Below, piece by piece: positions 22,966 through 36,785 of a stretch of 64,000 nucleotides of DNA. Below the pieces are notes generated by a model, which ran no database searches, was not told the DNA's origin, and saw only the letters and a list, made by a program, of their open reading frames with translations. The stretch comes from Anthopleura xanthogrammica. Taxonomy: Eukaryota > Cnidaria > Anthozoa > Actiniaria > Actiniidae. Numbering within the stretch: position 1 is the stretch's first letter; every line of letters begins with the position of its first letter. Both the position numbers and the translations under genes were made by a program. Location: NCBI GenBank assembly GCA_964019055.1, contig OZ025219.1, positions 4,049,868 to 4,113,867 on the forward strand, given 5' to 3'.

Positions 22966-25268
22966 ATGAGCAAAAAGTGGGGGTTTCAGCCAACAGGTCA
23001 CGCCGTCAGCGAAAAACCTGGTTTTGAGAGCCAAAATGGCCATTTTTCAGTTTTTTGGGCTAAAAAGCTTTTTTTTCCAGCAAAACAGTGTTTTGGACAC
23101 CTAAAATGTGCTTTTCTCGTCCAAAACTTGCGTTTAGCAGTGAAAACGTGGTGTTTTGAGCAAAAGAAAATTCTCAGCAAATTTCAAATTTTCTCAGCAA
23201 AAAACAGTTTTTTGGACCAAAAAGCACCTTTACTCAGCCAAAACCGCATTTTTTTTCGCCAAAAAGTCGTGTTTTTATCTCAAGAGGTATTTTCATGAGC
23301 AAAAAGTGGGGGTTTCAGCCAACAGGTCACGCCGTCAGCGAAAAACCTGGTTTTGAGAGCCAAAATGGCCATTTTTCAGTTTTTTGGGCTAAAAAGCTTT
23401 TTTTTCCAGCAAAACAGTGTTTTGGACACCTAAAATGTGCTTTTCTCGTCCAAAACTTGCGTTTAGCAGTGAAAACGTGGTGTTTTGAGCAAAAGAAAAT
23501 TCTCAGCAAATTTCAAATTTTCTCAGCAAAAAACAGTTTTTTGGACCAAAAAGCACCTTTACTCAGCCAAAACCCCATTTTTTTTCGCCAAAAAGTCGTG
23601 TTTTTATCTCAAGAGGTATTTTCATGAGCAAAAAGTGGGGGTTTCAGCCAACAGGTCACGCCGTCAGCGAAAAACCTGGTTTTGAGAGCCAAAATGGCCA
23701 TTTTTCAGTTTTTTGGGCTAAAAAGCTTTTTTTCCCAGCAAAACAGTGTTTTGGACACCTAAAATGTGCTTTTCTCGTCCAAAACTTGCGTTTAGCAGTG
23801 AAAACGTGGTGTTTTGAGCAAAAGAAAATTCTCAGCAAATTTCAAATTTTCTCAGCAAAAAACAGTTTTTTGGACCAAAAAGCACCTTTACTCAGCCAAA
23901 ACCCCATTTTTTTTCGCCAAAAAGTCGTGTTTTTATCTCAAGAGGTATTTTCATGAGCAAAAAGTGGGGGTTTCAGCCAACAGGTCACGCCGTTAGCGAA
24001 AAACCTGGTTTTGACAGCCAAAATAACCATTTTTCAGTTTTTTGGGCTAAAAAGCTTTTTTTTCCAGCAAAACAGTGTTTTGGACACCTAAAATGTGCTT
24101 TTCTCGTCCAAAACTTGCGTTTAGCAGTGAAAACGTGGTGTTTTGAGCAAAAGAAAATTCTCAGCAAATTTCAAATTTTCTCAGCAAAAAACAGTTTTTT
24201 GGACCAAAAAGCACCTTTACTCAGCCAAAACCGCATTTTTTTTCGCCAAAAAGTCGTGTTTTTATCTCAAGAGGTATTTTCATGAGCAAAAAGTGGGGGT
24301 TTCAGCCAACAGGTCACGCCGTCAGCGAAAAACCTGGTTTTGAGAGCCAAAATGGCCATTTTTCAGTTTTTTGGGCTAAAAAGCTTTTTTTTCCAGCAAA
24401 ACAGTGTTTTGGACACCTAAAATGTGCTTTTCTCGTCCAAAACTTGCGTTTAGCAGTGAAAACGTGGTGTTTTGAGCAAAAGAAAATTCTCAGCAAATTT
24501 CAAATTTTCTCAGCAAAAAACAGTTTTTTGGACCAAAAAGCACCTTTACTCAGCCAAAACCCCATTTTTTTTCGCCAAAAAGTCGTGTTTTTATCTCAAG
24601 AGGTATTTTCATGAGCAAAAAGTGGGGGTTTCAGCCAACAGGTCACGCCGTCAGCGAAAAACCTGGTTTTGAGAGCCAAAATGGCCATTTTTCAGTTTTT
24701 TGGGCTAAAAAGCTTTTTTTTCCAGCAAAACAGTGTTTTGGACACCTAAAATGTGCTTTTCTCGTCCAAAACTTGCGTTTAGCAGTGAAAACGTGGTGTT
24801 TTGAGCAAAAGAAAATTCTCAGCAAATTTCAAATTTTCTCAGCAAAAAACAGTTTTTTGGACCAAAAAGCACCTTTACTCAGCCAAAACCGCATTTTTTT
24901 TCGCCAAAAAGTCGTGTTTTTATCTCAAGAGGTATTTTCATGAGCAAAAAGTGGGGGTTTCAGCCAACAGGTCACGCCGTCAGCGAAAAACCTGGTTTTG
25001 AGGGCCAAAATGGCCATTTTTCAGTTTTTTGGGCTAAAAAGCTTTTTTTTCCAGCAAAACAGTGTTTTGGACACCTAAAATGTGCTTTTCTCGTCCAAAA
25101 CTTCCGTTTAGCAGTGAAAACGTGGTGTTTTGAGCAAAAGAAAATTCTCAGCAAATTTCAAATTTTCTCAGCAAAAAACAGTTTTTTGGACCAAAAAGCA
25201 CCTTTACTCAGCCAAAACCGCATTTTTTTTCGCCAAAAAGTCGTGTTTTTATCTCAAGAGGTATTTTC
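22966..25268 (+). repeat. Seven-unit segment, copy 1 of a 3948-bp-spaced duplication
   Basis: Linked markers in order are a 7-T-plus-CCC unit at 23624, a unit at 23953 with GTTAGCG, TTTTGACAGCC and AAAATAACC, two plain units, and a unit at 24940 with GAGGGCC. All recur exactly 3948 bp (12 x 329) later. Differences between copies include TTCCGT at 25103 and the AATTGC variant found only in the second copy (28117). Confidence 0.82.
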
Positions 25269-26913
25269 ATGAGCAAAAAGTGGGGGTTTCAGCCAACAGG
25301 TCACGCCGTCAGCGAAAAACCTGGTTTTGAGAGCCAAAATGGCCATTTTTCAGTTTTTTGGGCTAAAAAGCTTTTTTTTCCAGCAAAACAGTGTTTTGGA
25401 CACCTAAAATGTGCTTTTCTCGTCCAAAACTTGCGTTTAGCAGTGAAAACGTGGTGTTTTGAGCAAAAGAAAATTCTCAGCAAATTTCAAATTTTCTCAG
25501 CAAAAAACAGTTTTTTGGACCAAAAAGCACCTTTACTCAGCCAAAACCGCATTTTTTTTCGCCAAAAAGTCGTGTTTTTATCTCAAGAGGTATTTTCATG
25601 AGCAAAAAGTGGGGGTTTCAGCCAACAGGTCACGCCGTCAGCGAAAAACCTGGTTTTGAGAGCCAAAATGGCCATTTTTCAGTTTTTTGGGCTAAAAAGC
25701 TTTTTTTTCCAGCAAAACAGTGTTTTGGACACCTAAAATGTGCTTTTCTCGTCCAAAACTTGCGTTTAGCAGTGAAAACGTGGTGTTTTGAGCAAAAGAA
25801 AATTCTCAGCAAATTTCAAATTTTCTCAGCAAAAAACAGTTTTTTGGACCAAAAAGCACCTTTACTCAGCCAAAACCCCATTTTTTTTCGCCAAAAAGTC
25901 GTGTTTTTATCTCAAGAGGTATTTTCATGAGCAAAAAGTGGGGGTTTCAGCCAACAGGTCACGCCGTCAGCGAAAAACCTGGTTTTGAGAGCCAAAATGG
26001 CCATTTTTCAGTTTTTTGGGCTAAAAAGCTTTTTTTTCCAGCAAAACAGTGTTTTGGACACCTAAAATGTGCTTTTCTCGTCCACAACTTGCGTTTAGCA
26101 GTGAAAACGTGGTGTTTTGAGCAAAAGAAAATTCTCAGCAAATTGCAAATTTTCTCAGCAAAAAACAGTTTTTTGGACCAAAAAGCACCTTTACTCAGCC
26201 AAAACCCCATTTTTTTTCGCCAAAAAGTCGTGTTTTTATCTCAAGAGGTATTTTCATGAGCAAAAAGTGGGGGTTTCAGCCAACAGGTCACGCCGTCAGC
26301 GAAAAACCTGGTTTTGAGAGCCAAAATGGCCATTTTTCAGTTTTTTGGGCTAAAAAGCTTTTTTTTCCAGCAAAACAGTGTTTTGGACACCTAAAATGTG
26401 CTTTTCTCGTCCAAAACTTGCGTTTAGCAGTGAAAACGTGGTGTTTTGAGCGAAAGAAAATTCTCAGCAAATTTCAAATTTTCTCAGCAAAAAACAGTTT
26501 TTTGGACCAAAAAGCACCTTTACTCAGCCAAAACCCCATTTTTTTTCGCCAAAAAGTCGTGTTTTTATCTCAAGAGGTATTTTCATGAGCAAAAAGTGGG
26601 GGTTTCAGCCAACAGGTCACGCCGTCAGCGAAAAACCTGGTTTTGAGAGCCAAAATGGCCATTTTTCAGTTTTTTGGGCTAAAAAGCTTTTTTTTCCAGC
26701 AAAACAGTGTTTTGGACACCTAAAATGTGCTTTTCTCGTCCAAAACTTGCGTTTAGCAGTGAAAACGTGGTGTTTTGAGCAAAAGAAAATTCTCAGCAAA
26801 TTTCAAATTTTCTCAGCAAAAAACAGTTTTTTGGACCAAAAAGCACCTTTACTCAGCCAAAACCGCATTTTTTTTCGCCAAAAAGTCGTGTTTTTATCTC
26901 AAGAGGTATTTTC

Positions 26914-29216
26914 ATGAGCAAAAAGTGGGGGTTTAAGCCAACAGGTCACGCCGTCAGCGAAAAACCTGGTTTTGAGAGCCAAAATGGCCATTTTTCAGTT
27001 TTTTGGGCTAAAAAGCTTTTTTTTCCAGCAAAACAGTGTTTTGGACACCTAAAATGTGCTTTTCTCGTCCAAAACTTGCGTTTAGCAGTGAAAACGTGGT
27101 GTTTTGAGCAAAAGAAAATTCTCAGCAAATTTCAAATTTTCTCAGCAAAAAACAGTTTTTTGGACCAAAAAGCACCTTTACTCAGCCAAAACCGCATTTT
27201 TTTTCGCCAAAAAGTCGTGTTTTTATCTCAAGAGGTATTTTCATGAGCAAAAAGTGGGGGTTTCAGCCAACAGGTCACGCCGTCAGCGAAAAACCTGGTT
27301 TTGAGAGCCAAAATGGCCATTTTTCAGTTTTTTGGGCTAAAAAGCTTTTTTTTCCAGCAAAACAGTGTTTTGGACACCTAAAATGTGCTTTTCTCGTCCA
27401 AAACTTGCGTTTAGCAGTGAAAACGTGGTGTTTTGAGCAAAAGAAAATTCTCAGCAAATTTCAAATTTTCTCAGCAAAAAACAGTTTTTTGGACCAAAAA
27501 GCACCTTTACTCAGCCAAAACCCCATTTTTTTTCGCCAAAAAGTCGTGTTTTTATCTCAAGAGGTATTTTCATGAGCAAAAAGTGGGGGTTTCAGCCAAC
27601 AGGTCACGCCGTCAGCGAAAAACCTGGTTTTGAGAGCCAAAATGGCCATTTTTCAGTTTTTTGGGCTAAAAAGCTTTTTTTCCCAGCAAAACAGTGTTTT
27701 GGACACCTAAAATGTGCTTTTCTCGTCCAAAACTTGCGTTTAGCAGTGAAAACGTGGTGTTTTGAGCAAAAGAAAATTCTCAGCAAATTTCAAATTTTCT
27801 CAGCAAAAAACAGTTTTTTGGACCAAAAAGCACCTTTACTCAGCCAAAACCCCATTTTTTTTCGCCAAAAAGTCGTGTTTTTATCTCAAGAGGTATTTTC
27901 ATGAGCAAAAAGTGGGGGTTTCAGCCAACAGGTCACGCCGTTAGCGAAAAACCTGGTTTTGACAGCCAAAATAACCATTTTTCAGTTTTTTGGGCTAAAA
28001 AGCTTTTTTTTCCAGCAAAACAGTGTTTTGGACACCTAAAATGTGCTTTTCTCGTCCAAAACTTGCGTTTAGCAGTGAAAACGTGGTGTTTTGAGCAAAA
28101 GAAAATTCTCAGCAAATTGCAAATTTTCTCAGCAAAAAACAGTTTTTTGGACCAAAAAGCACCTTTACTCAGCCAAAACCCCATTTTTTTTCGCCAAAAA
28201 GTCGTGTTTTTATCTCAAGAGGTATTTTCATGAGCAAAAAGTGGGGGTTTCAGCCAACAGGTCACGCCGTCAGCGAAAAACCTGGTTTTGAGAGCCAAAA
28301 TGGCCATTTTTCAGTTTTTTGGGCTAAAAAGCTTTTTTTTCCAGCAAAACAGTGTTTTGGACACCTAAAATGTGCTTTTCTCGTCCAAAACTTGCGTTTA
28401 GCAGTGAAAACGTGGTGTTTTGAGCAAAAGAAAATTCTCAGCAAATTTCAAATTTTCTCAGCAAAAAACAGTTTTTTGGACCAAAAAGCACCTTTACTCA
28501 GCCAAAACCCCATTTTTTTTCGCCAAAAAGTCGTGTTTTTATCTCAAGAGGTATTTTCATGAGCAAAAAGTGGGGGTTTCAGCCAACAGGTCACGCCGTC
28601 AGCGAAAAACCTGGTTTTGAGAGCCAAAATGGCCATTTTTCAGTTTTTTGGGCTAAAAAGCTTTTTTTTCCAGCAAAACAGTGTTTTGGACACCTAAAAT
28701 GTGCTTTTCTCGTCCAAAACTTGCGTTTAGCAGTGAAAACGTGGTGTTTTGAGCAAAAGAAAATTCTCAGCAAATTTCAAATTTTCTCAGCAAAAAACAG
28801 TTTTTTGGACCAAAAAGCACCTTTACTCAGCCAAAACCGCATTTTTTTTCGCCAAAAAGTCGTGTTTTTATCTCAAGAGGTATTTTCATGAGCAAAAAGT
28901 GGGGGTTTCAGCCAACAGGTCACGCCGTCAGCGAAAAACCTGGTTTTGAGGGCCAAAATGGCCATTTTTCAGTTTTTTGGGCTAAAAAGCTTTTTTTTCC
29001 AGCAAAACAGTGTTTTGGACACCTAAAATGTGCTTTTCTCGTCCAAAACTTGCGTTTAGCAGTGAAAACGTGGTGTTTTGAGCAAAAGAAAATTCTCAGC
29101 AAATTTCAAATTTTCTCAGCAAAAAACAGTTTTTTGGACCAAAAAGCACCTTTACTCAGCCAAAACCGCATTTTTTTTCGCCAAAAAGTCGTGTTTTTAT
29201 CTCAAGAGGTATTTTC
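26914..29216 (+). repeat. Seven-unit segment, copy 2 of the 3948-bp-spaced duplication
   Basis: The CCC unit at 27572, the AAAATAACC unit at 27901 and the GAGGGCC unit at 28888 match copy 1 in order and spacing. The unit at 26914 has a private GTTTAAGCC change. Five units (25269-26913) separate the copies. Confidence 0.82.
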
Positions 29217-31519
29217 ATGAGCAAAAAGTGGGGGTTTCAGCCAACAGGTCACGCCGTCAGCGAAAAACCTGGTTTTGAGAGCCAAAATGGCCATTTTTCA
29301 GTTTTTTGGGCTAAAAAGCTTTTTTTTCCAGCAAAACAGTGTTTTGGACACCTACAATGTGCTTTTCTCGTCCAAAACTTGCGTTTAGCAGTGAAAACGT
29401 GGTGTTTTGAGCAAAAGAAAATTCTCAGCAAATTTCAAATTTTCTCAGCAAAAAACAGTTTTTTGGACCAAAAAGCACCTTTACTCAGCCAAAACCCCAT
29501 TTTTTTTCGCCAAAAAGTCGTGTTTTTATCTCAAGAGGTATTTTCATGAGCAAAAAGTGGGGGTTTCAGCCAACAGGTCACGCCGTCAGCGAAAAACCTG
29601 GTTTTGAGAGCCAAAATGGCCATTTTTCAGTTTTTTGGGCTAAAAAGCTTTTTTTTCCAGCAAAACAGTGTTTTGGACAGCTAAAATGTGCTTTTCTCGT
29701 CCAAAACTTGCGTTTAGCAGTGAAAACGTGGTGTTTTGAGCAAAAGAAAATTCTCAGCAAATTTCAAATTTTCTCAGCAAAAAACAGTTTTTTGGACCGA
29801 AAAGCACCTTTACTCAGCCAAAACCGCATTTTTTTTCGCCAAAAAGTCGTGTTTTTATCTCAAGAGGTATTTTCATGAGCAAAAAGTGGGGGTTTCAGCC
29901 AACAGGTCACGCCGTCAGCGAAAAACCTGGTTTTGAGAGCCAAAATGGCCATTTTTCAGTTTTTTGGGCTAAAAAGCTTTTTTTTCCAGCAAAACAGTGT
30001 TTTGGACACCTAAAATGTGCTTTTCTCGTCCAAAACTTGCGTTTAGCAGTGAAAACGTGGTGTTTTGAGCAAAAGAAAATTCTCAGCAAATTTCAAATTT
30101 TCTCAGCAAAAAACAGTTTTTTGGACCAAAAAGCACCTTTACTCAGCCAAAACCCCATTTTTTTTCGCCAAAAAGTCGTGTTTTTATCTCAAGAGGTATT
30201 TTCATGAGCAAAAAGTGGGGGTTTCAGCCAACAGGTCACGCCGTCAGCGAAAAACCTGGTTTTGAGAGCCAAAATGGCCATTTTTCAGTTTTTTGGGCTA
30301 AAAAGCTTTTTTTTCCAGCAAAACAGTGTTTTGGACACCTAAAATGTGCTTTTCTCGTCCAAAACTTGCGTTTAGCAGTGAAAACGTGGTGTTTTGAGCA
30401 AAAGAAAATTCTCAGCAAATTTCAAATTTTCTCAGCAAAAAACAGTTTTTTGGACCAAAAAGCACCTTTACTCAGCCAAAACCGCATTTTTTTTCGCCAA
30501 AAAGTCGTGTTTTTATCTCAAGAGGTATTTTCATGAGCAAAAAGTGGGGGTTTCAGCCAACAGGTCACGCCGTCAGCGAAAAACCTGGTTTTGAGAGCCA
30601 AAATGGCCATTTTTCAGTTTTTTGGGCTAAAAAGCTTTTTTTTCCAGCAAAACAGTGTTTTGAACACCTAAAATGTGCTTTTCTCGTCCAAAACTTGCGT
30701 TTAGCAGTGAAAACGTGGTGTTTTCAGCAAAAGAAAATTCTCAGCAAATTTCAAATTTTCTCAGCAAAAAACAGTTTTGTGGACCAAAAAGCACCTTTAC
30801 TCAGCCAAAACCCCATTTTTTTTCGCCAAAAAGTCGTGTTTTTATCTCAAGAGGTATTTTCATGAGCAAAAAGTGGGGGTTTCAGCCAACAGGTCACGCC
30901 GTCAGCGAAAAACCTGGTTTTGAGAGCCAAAATGGCCATTTTTCAGTTTTTTGGGCTAAAAAGCTTTTTTTTCCAGCAAAACAGTGTTTTGGACACCTAA
31001 AATGTGCTTTTCTCGTCCAAAACTTGCGTTTAGCAGTGAAAACGTGGTGTTTTGAGCAAAAGAAAATTCTCAGCAAATTTCAAATTTTCTCAGCAAAAAA
31101 CAGTTTTTTGGACCAAAAAGCACCTTTACTCAGCCAAAACCGCATTTTTTTTCGCCAAAAAGTCGTGTTTTTATCTCAAGAGGTATTTTCATGAGCAAAA
31201 AGTGGGGGTTTCAGCCAACAGGTCACGCCGTCAGCGAAAAACCTGGTTTTGAGAGCCAAAATGGCCATTTTTCAGTTTTTTGGGCTAAAAAGCTTTTTTT
31301 TCCAGCAAAACAGTGTTTTGAACACCTAAAATGTGCTTTTCTCGTCCAAAACTTGCGTTTAGCAGTGAAAACGTGGTGTTTTGAGCAAAAGAAAATTCTC
31401 AGCAAATTTCAAATTTTCTCAGCAAAAAACAGTTTTTTGGACCAAAAAGCACCTTTACTCAGCCAAAACCCCATTTTTTTTCGCCAAAAAGTCGTGTTTT
31501 TATCTCAAGAGGTATTTTC

Positions 31520-32835
31520 ATGAGCAAAAAGTGGGGGTTTCAGCCAACAGGTCACGCCGTCAGCGAAAAACCTGGTTTTCAGAGCCAAAATGGCCATTTT
31601 TCAGTTTTTTGGGCTAAAAAGCTTTTTTTTCCAGCAAAACAGTGTTTTGAACACCTAAAATGTGCTTTTCTCGTCCAAAACTTGCGTTTAGCAGTGAAAA
31701 CGTGGTGTTTTGAGCAAAAGAAAATTCTCAGCAAATTTCAAATTTTCTCAGCAAAAAACAGTTTTGTGGACCAAAAAGCACCTTTACTCAGCCAAAACCC
31801 CATTTTTTTTCGCCAAAAAGTCGTGTTTTTATCTCAAGAGGTATTTTCATGAGCAAAAAGTGGGGGTTTCAGCCAACAGGTCACGCCGTCAGCGAAAAAC
31901 CTGGTTTTGAGAGCCAAAATGGCCATTTTTCAGTTTTTTGGGCTAAAAAGCTTTTTTTTCCAGCAAAACAGTGTTTTGGACACCTAAAATGTGCTTTTCT
32001 CGTCCAAAACTTGCGTTTAGCAGTGAAAACGTGGTGTTTTGAGCAAATGAAAATTCTCAGCAAATTTCAAATTTTCTCAGCAAAAAACAGTTTTTTGGAC
32101 CAAAAAGGACCTTTACTCAGCCAAAACCCCATTTTTTTTCGCCAAAAAGTCGTGTTTTTATCTCAAGAGGTATTTTCATGAGCAAAAAGTGGGAGTTTCA
32201 GCCAACAGGTCACGCCGTTAGCGAAAAACCTGGTTTTGAGAGCCAAAATGGCCATTTTTCAGTTTTTTGGGCTAAAAAGCTTTTTTTTTCAGCAAAACAG
32301 TGTTTTGGACACCTAAAATGTGCTTTTCTCGTCCAAAACTTGCGTTTAGCAGTGAAAACGTGGTGTTTTGAGCAAAAGAAAATTCTCAGCAAATTTCAAA
32401 TTTTCTCAGCAAAAAACAGTTTTTTGGACCAAAAAGCACCTTTACTCATCCAAAACCCCATTTTTTTTCGCCAAAAAGTCGTGTTTTTATCTCAAGAGGT
32501 ATTTTCATGAGCAAAAAGTGGGGGTTTCAGCCAACAGGTCACGCCGTCAGCGAAAAACCTGGTTTTGAGAGCCAAAATGGCCATTTTTCAGTTTTTTGGG
32601 CTAAAAAGCTTTTTTTTGCAGCAAAACAGTGTTTTGAACACCTAAAATGTGCTTTTCTCGTCCAAAACTTGCGTTTAGCAGTGAAAACGTGGTGTTTTGA
32701 GCAAAAGAAAATTCTCAGCAAATTTCAAATTTTCTCAGCAAAAAACAGTTTTTTGGACCAAAAAGCACCTTTACTCAGCCAAAACCCCATTTTTTTTCGC
32801 CAAAAAGTCGTGTTTTTATCTCAAGAGGTATTTTC
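31520..32835 (+). repeat. Four-unit block, copy 1 (tetramer, 1316 bp)
   Basis: Order: unit with TTTTGAACACC; unit with GCAAATGAAAA and AAAAAGGACC; unit with GTGGGAGTTTC, GTTAGCG and a 9-T run ending TTTCAGC; unit with TTTTGAACACC. The same order returns 8230 bp later at 39750. Private changes here include GGTTTTCAGAGCC at 31575, CAGTTTTGTGG at 31770 and ACTCATCC at 32445. Confidence 0.85.
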
Positions 32836-35467
32836 ATGAGCAAAAAGTGGGGGTTTCAGCCAACAGGTCACGCCGTCAGCGAAAAACCTGGTTTTGAGAG
32901 CCAAAATGGCCATTTTTCAGTTTTTTGGGCTAAAAAGCTTTTTTTTCCAGCAAAACAGTGTTTTGGACACCTAAAATGTGCTTTTCTCGTCCAAAACTTG
33001 CGTTTAGCAGTGAAAACGTGGTGTTTTGAGCAAAAGAAAATTCTCAGCAAATTTCAAATTTTCTCAGCAAAAAACAGTTTTTTGGACCAAAAAGCACCTT
33101 TACTCAGCCAAAACCCCATTTTTTTTCGCCAAAAAGTCGTGTTTTTATCTCAAGAGGTATTTTCATGAGCAAAAAGTGGGGGTTTCAGCCAACAGGTCAC
33201 GCCGTCAGCGAAAAACCTGGTTTTGAGAGCCAAAATGGCCATTTTTCAGTTTTTTGGGCTAAAAAGCTTTTTTTTCCAGCAAAACAGTGTTTTGGACACC
33301 TAAAATGTGCTTTTCTCGTCCAAAACTTGCGTTTAGCAGTGAAAACGTGGTGTTTTGAGCAAAAGAAAATTCTCAGCAAATTTCAAATTTTCTCAGCAAA
33401 AAACAGTTTTTTGGACCAAAAAGCACCTTTACTCAGCCAAAACCGCATTTTTTTTCGCCAAAAAGTCGTGTTTTTATCTCAAGAGGTATTTTCATGAGCA
33501 AAAAGTGGGGGTTTCAGCCAACAGGTAACGCCGTCAGCGAAAAACCTGGTTTTGAGAGCCAAAATGGCCATTTTTCAGTTTTTTGGGCTAAAAAGCTTTT
33601 TTTTCCAGCAAAACAGTGTTTTGGACACCTAAAATGTGCTTTTCTCGTCCAAAACTTGCGTTTAGCAGTGAAAACGTGGTGTTTTGAGCAAAAGAAAATT
33701 CTCAGCAAATTTCAAATTTTCTCAGCAAAAAACAGTTTTTTGGACCAAAAAGCACCTTTACTCAGCCAAAACCCCATTTTTTTTCGCCAAAAAGTCGTGT
33801 TTTTATCTCAAGAGGTATTTTCATGAGCAAAAAGTGGGGGTTTCAGCCAACAGGTCACGCCGTCAGCGAAAAACCTGGTTTTGAGAGCCAAAATGGCCAT
33901 TTTTCAGTTTTTTGGGCTAAAAAGCTTTTTTTTCCAGCAAAACAGTGTTTTGGACACCTAAAATGTGCTTTTCTCGTCCAAAACTTGCGTTTAGCAGTGA
34001 AAACGTGGTGTTTTGAGCAAAAGAAAATTCTCAGCAAATTTCAAATTTTCTCAGCAAAAAACAGTTTTTTGGACCAAAAAGCACCTTTACTCAGCCAAAA
34101 CCCCATTTTTTTTCGCCAAAAAGTCGTGTTTTTATCTCAAGAGGTATTTTCATGAGCAAAAAGTGGGGGTTTCAGCCAACAGGTCACGCCGTCAGCGAAA
34201 AACCTGGTTTTGAGAGCCAAAATGGCCATTTTTCAGTTTTTTGGGCTAAAAAGCTTTTTTTTCCAGCAAAACAGTGTTTTGGACACCTAAAATGTGCTTT
34301 TCTCGTCCAAAACTTGCGTTTAGCAGTGAAAACGTGGTGTTTTGAGCAAAAGAAAATTCTCAGCAAATTTCAAATTTTCTCAGCAAAAAACAGTTTTTTG
34401 GACCAAAAAGCACCTTTACTCAGCCAAAACCGCATTTTTTTTCGCCAAAAAGTCGTGTTTTTATCTCAAGAGGTATTTTCATGAGCAAAAAGTGGGGGTT
34501 TCAGCCAACAGGTCACGCCGTCAGCGAAAAACCTGGTTTTGAGAGCCAAAATGGCCATTTTTCAGTTTTTTGGGCTAAAAAGCTTTTTTTTCCAGCAAAA
34601 CAGTGTTTTGAACACCTAAAATGTGCTTTTCTCGTCCAAAACTTGCGTTTAGCAGTGAAAACGTGGTGTTTTGAGCAAAAGAAAATTCTCAGCAAATTTC
34701 AAATTTTCTCAGCAAAAAACAGTTTTTTGGACCAAAAAGCACCTTTACTCAGCCAAAACCCCATTTTTTTTCGCCAAAAAGTCGTGTTTTTATCTCAAGA
34801 GGTATTTTCATGAGCAAAAAGTGGGGGTTTCAGCCAACAGGTCACGCCGTCAGCGAAAAACCTGGTTTTGAGAGCCAAAATGGCCATTTTTCAGTTTTTT
34901 GGGCTAAAAAGCTTTTTTTTCCAGCAAATCAGTGTTTTGGACACCTAAAATGTGCTTTTCTCGTCCAAAACTTGCGTTTAGCAGTGAAAACGTGGTGTTT
35001 TGAGCAAAAGAAAATTCTCAGCAAATTTCAAATTTTCTCAGCAAAAAACAGTTTTTTGGACCAAAAAGCACCTTTACTCAGCCAAAACCCCATTTTTTTT
35101 CGCCAAAAAGTCGTGTTTTTATCTCAAGAGGTATTTTCATGAGCAAAAAGTGGGGGTTTCAGCCAACAGGTCACGCCGTTAGCGAAAAACCTGGTTTTGA
35201 CAGCCAAAATAACCATTTTTCAGTTTTTTGGGCTAAAAAGCTTTTTTTTCCAGCAAAACAGTGTTTTGGACACCTAAAATGTGCTTTTCTCGTCCAAAAC
35301 TTGCGTTTAGCAGTGAAAACGTGGTGTTTTGAGCAAAAGAAAATTCTCAGCAAATTTCAAATTTTCTCAGCAAAAAACAGTTTTTTGGACCAAAAAGCAC
35401 CTTTACTCAGCCAAAACCCCATTTTTTTTCGCCAAAAAGTCGTGTTTTTATCTCAAGAGGTATTTTC

Positions 35468-36456
35468 ATGAGCAAAAAGTGGGGGTTTCAGCCAACAGGT
35501 CACGCCGTCAGCGAAAAACCTGGTTTTGAGAGCCAAAATGGCCATTTTTCAGTTTTTTGGGCTAAAAAGCTTTTTTTTCCAGCAAAACAGTGTTTTGGAC
35601 ACCTAAAATGTGCTTTTCTCGTCCAAAACTTGCGTTTAGCAGTGAAAACGTGGTGTTTTGAGCAAAAGAAAATTCTCAGCAAATTTCAAATTTTCTCAGC
35701 AAAAAACAGTTTTTTGGACCAAAAAGCACCTTTACTCAGCCAAAACCGCATTTTTTTTCGCCAAAAAGTCGTGTTTTTATCTCAAGAGGTATTTTCATGA
35801 GCAAAAAGTGGGGGTTTCAGCCAACAGGTCACGCCGTCAGCGAAAAACCTGGTTTTGAGGGCCAAAATGGCCATTTTTCAGTTTTTTTGGGCTAAAAAGC
35901 TTTTTTTTCCAGCAAAACAGTGTTTTGGACACCTAAAATGTGCTTTTCTCGTCCAAAACTTGCGTTTAGCAGTGAAAACGTGGTGTTTTGTGCAAAAGAA
36001 AATTCTCAGCAAATTTCAAATTTTCTCAGCAAAAAACAGTTTTTTGGACCAAAAAGCACCTTTACTCAGCCTAAACCGCATTTTTTTTCGCCAAAAAGTC
36101 GTGTTTTTATCTCAAGAGGTATTTTCATGAGCAAAAAGTGGGGGTTTCAGCCAACAGGTCACGCCGTCAGCGAAAAACCTGGTTTTGAGAGCCAAAATGG
36201 CCATTATTCAGTTTTTTGGGCTAAAAAGCTTTTTTTTCCAGCAAAACAGTGTTTTGGACACCTAAAATGTGCTTTTCTCGTCCAAAACTTGCGTTTAGCA
36301 GTGAAAACGTGGTGTTTTGAGCAAAAGAAAATTCTCAGCAAATTTCAAATTTTCTCAGCAAAAAAACAGTTTTTTGGACCAAAAAGCACCTTTACTCAGC
36401 CAAAACCGCATTTTTTTTCGCCAAAAAGTCGTGTTTTTATCTCAAGAGGTATTTTC
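35468..36456 (+). repeat. n-a-b trimer, copy 1 (989 bp)
   Basis: n is a plain unit (35468). a (35797-36126) has GAGGGCC, an extra T in TTTTTTTGGGCT, TTTTGTGCAAAAG and CAGCCTAAACCGC. b (36127-36456) has CCATTATTCAG and, in this copy only, an extra A near 36361. The set of four linked changes in a defines the family. Confidence 0.88.
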
Positions 36457-36785
36457 ATGAGCAAAAAGTGGGGGTTTCAGCCAACAGGTCACGCCGTCAG
36501 CGAAAAACCTGGTTTTGAGAGCCAAAATGGCCATTTTTCAGTTTTTTGGGCTAAAAAGCTTTTTTTTCCAGCAAAACAGTGTTTTGGACACCTAAAATGT
36601 GCTTTTCTCGTCCAAAACTTGCGTTTAGCAGTGAAAACGTGGTGTTTTGAGCAAAAGAAAATTCTCAGCAAATTTCAAATTTTCTCAGCAAAAAACAGTT
36701 TTTTGGACCAAAAAGCACCTTTACTCAGCCAAAACCCCATTTTTTTTCGCCAAAAAGTCGTGTTTTTATCTCAAGAGGTATTTTC

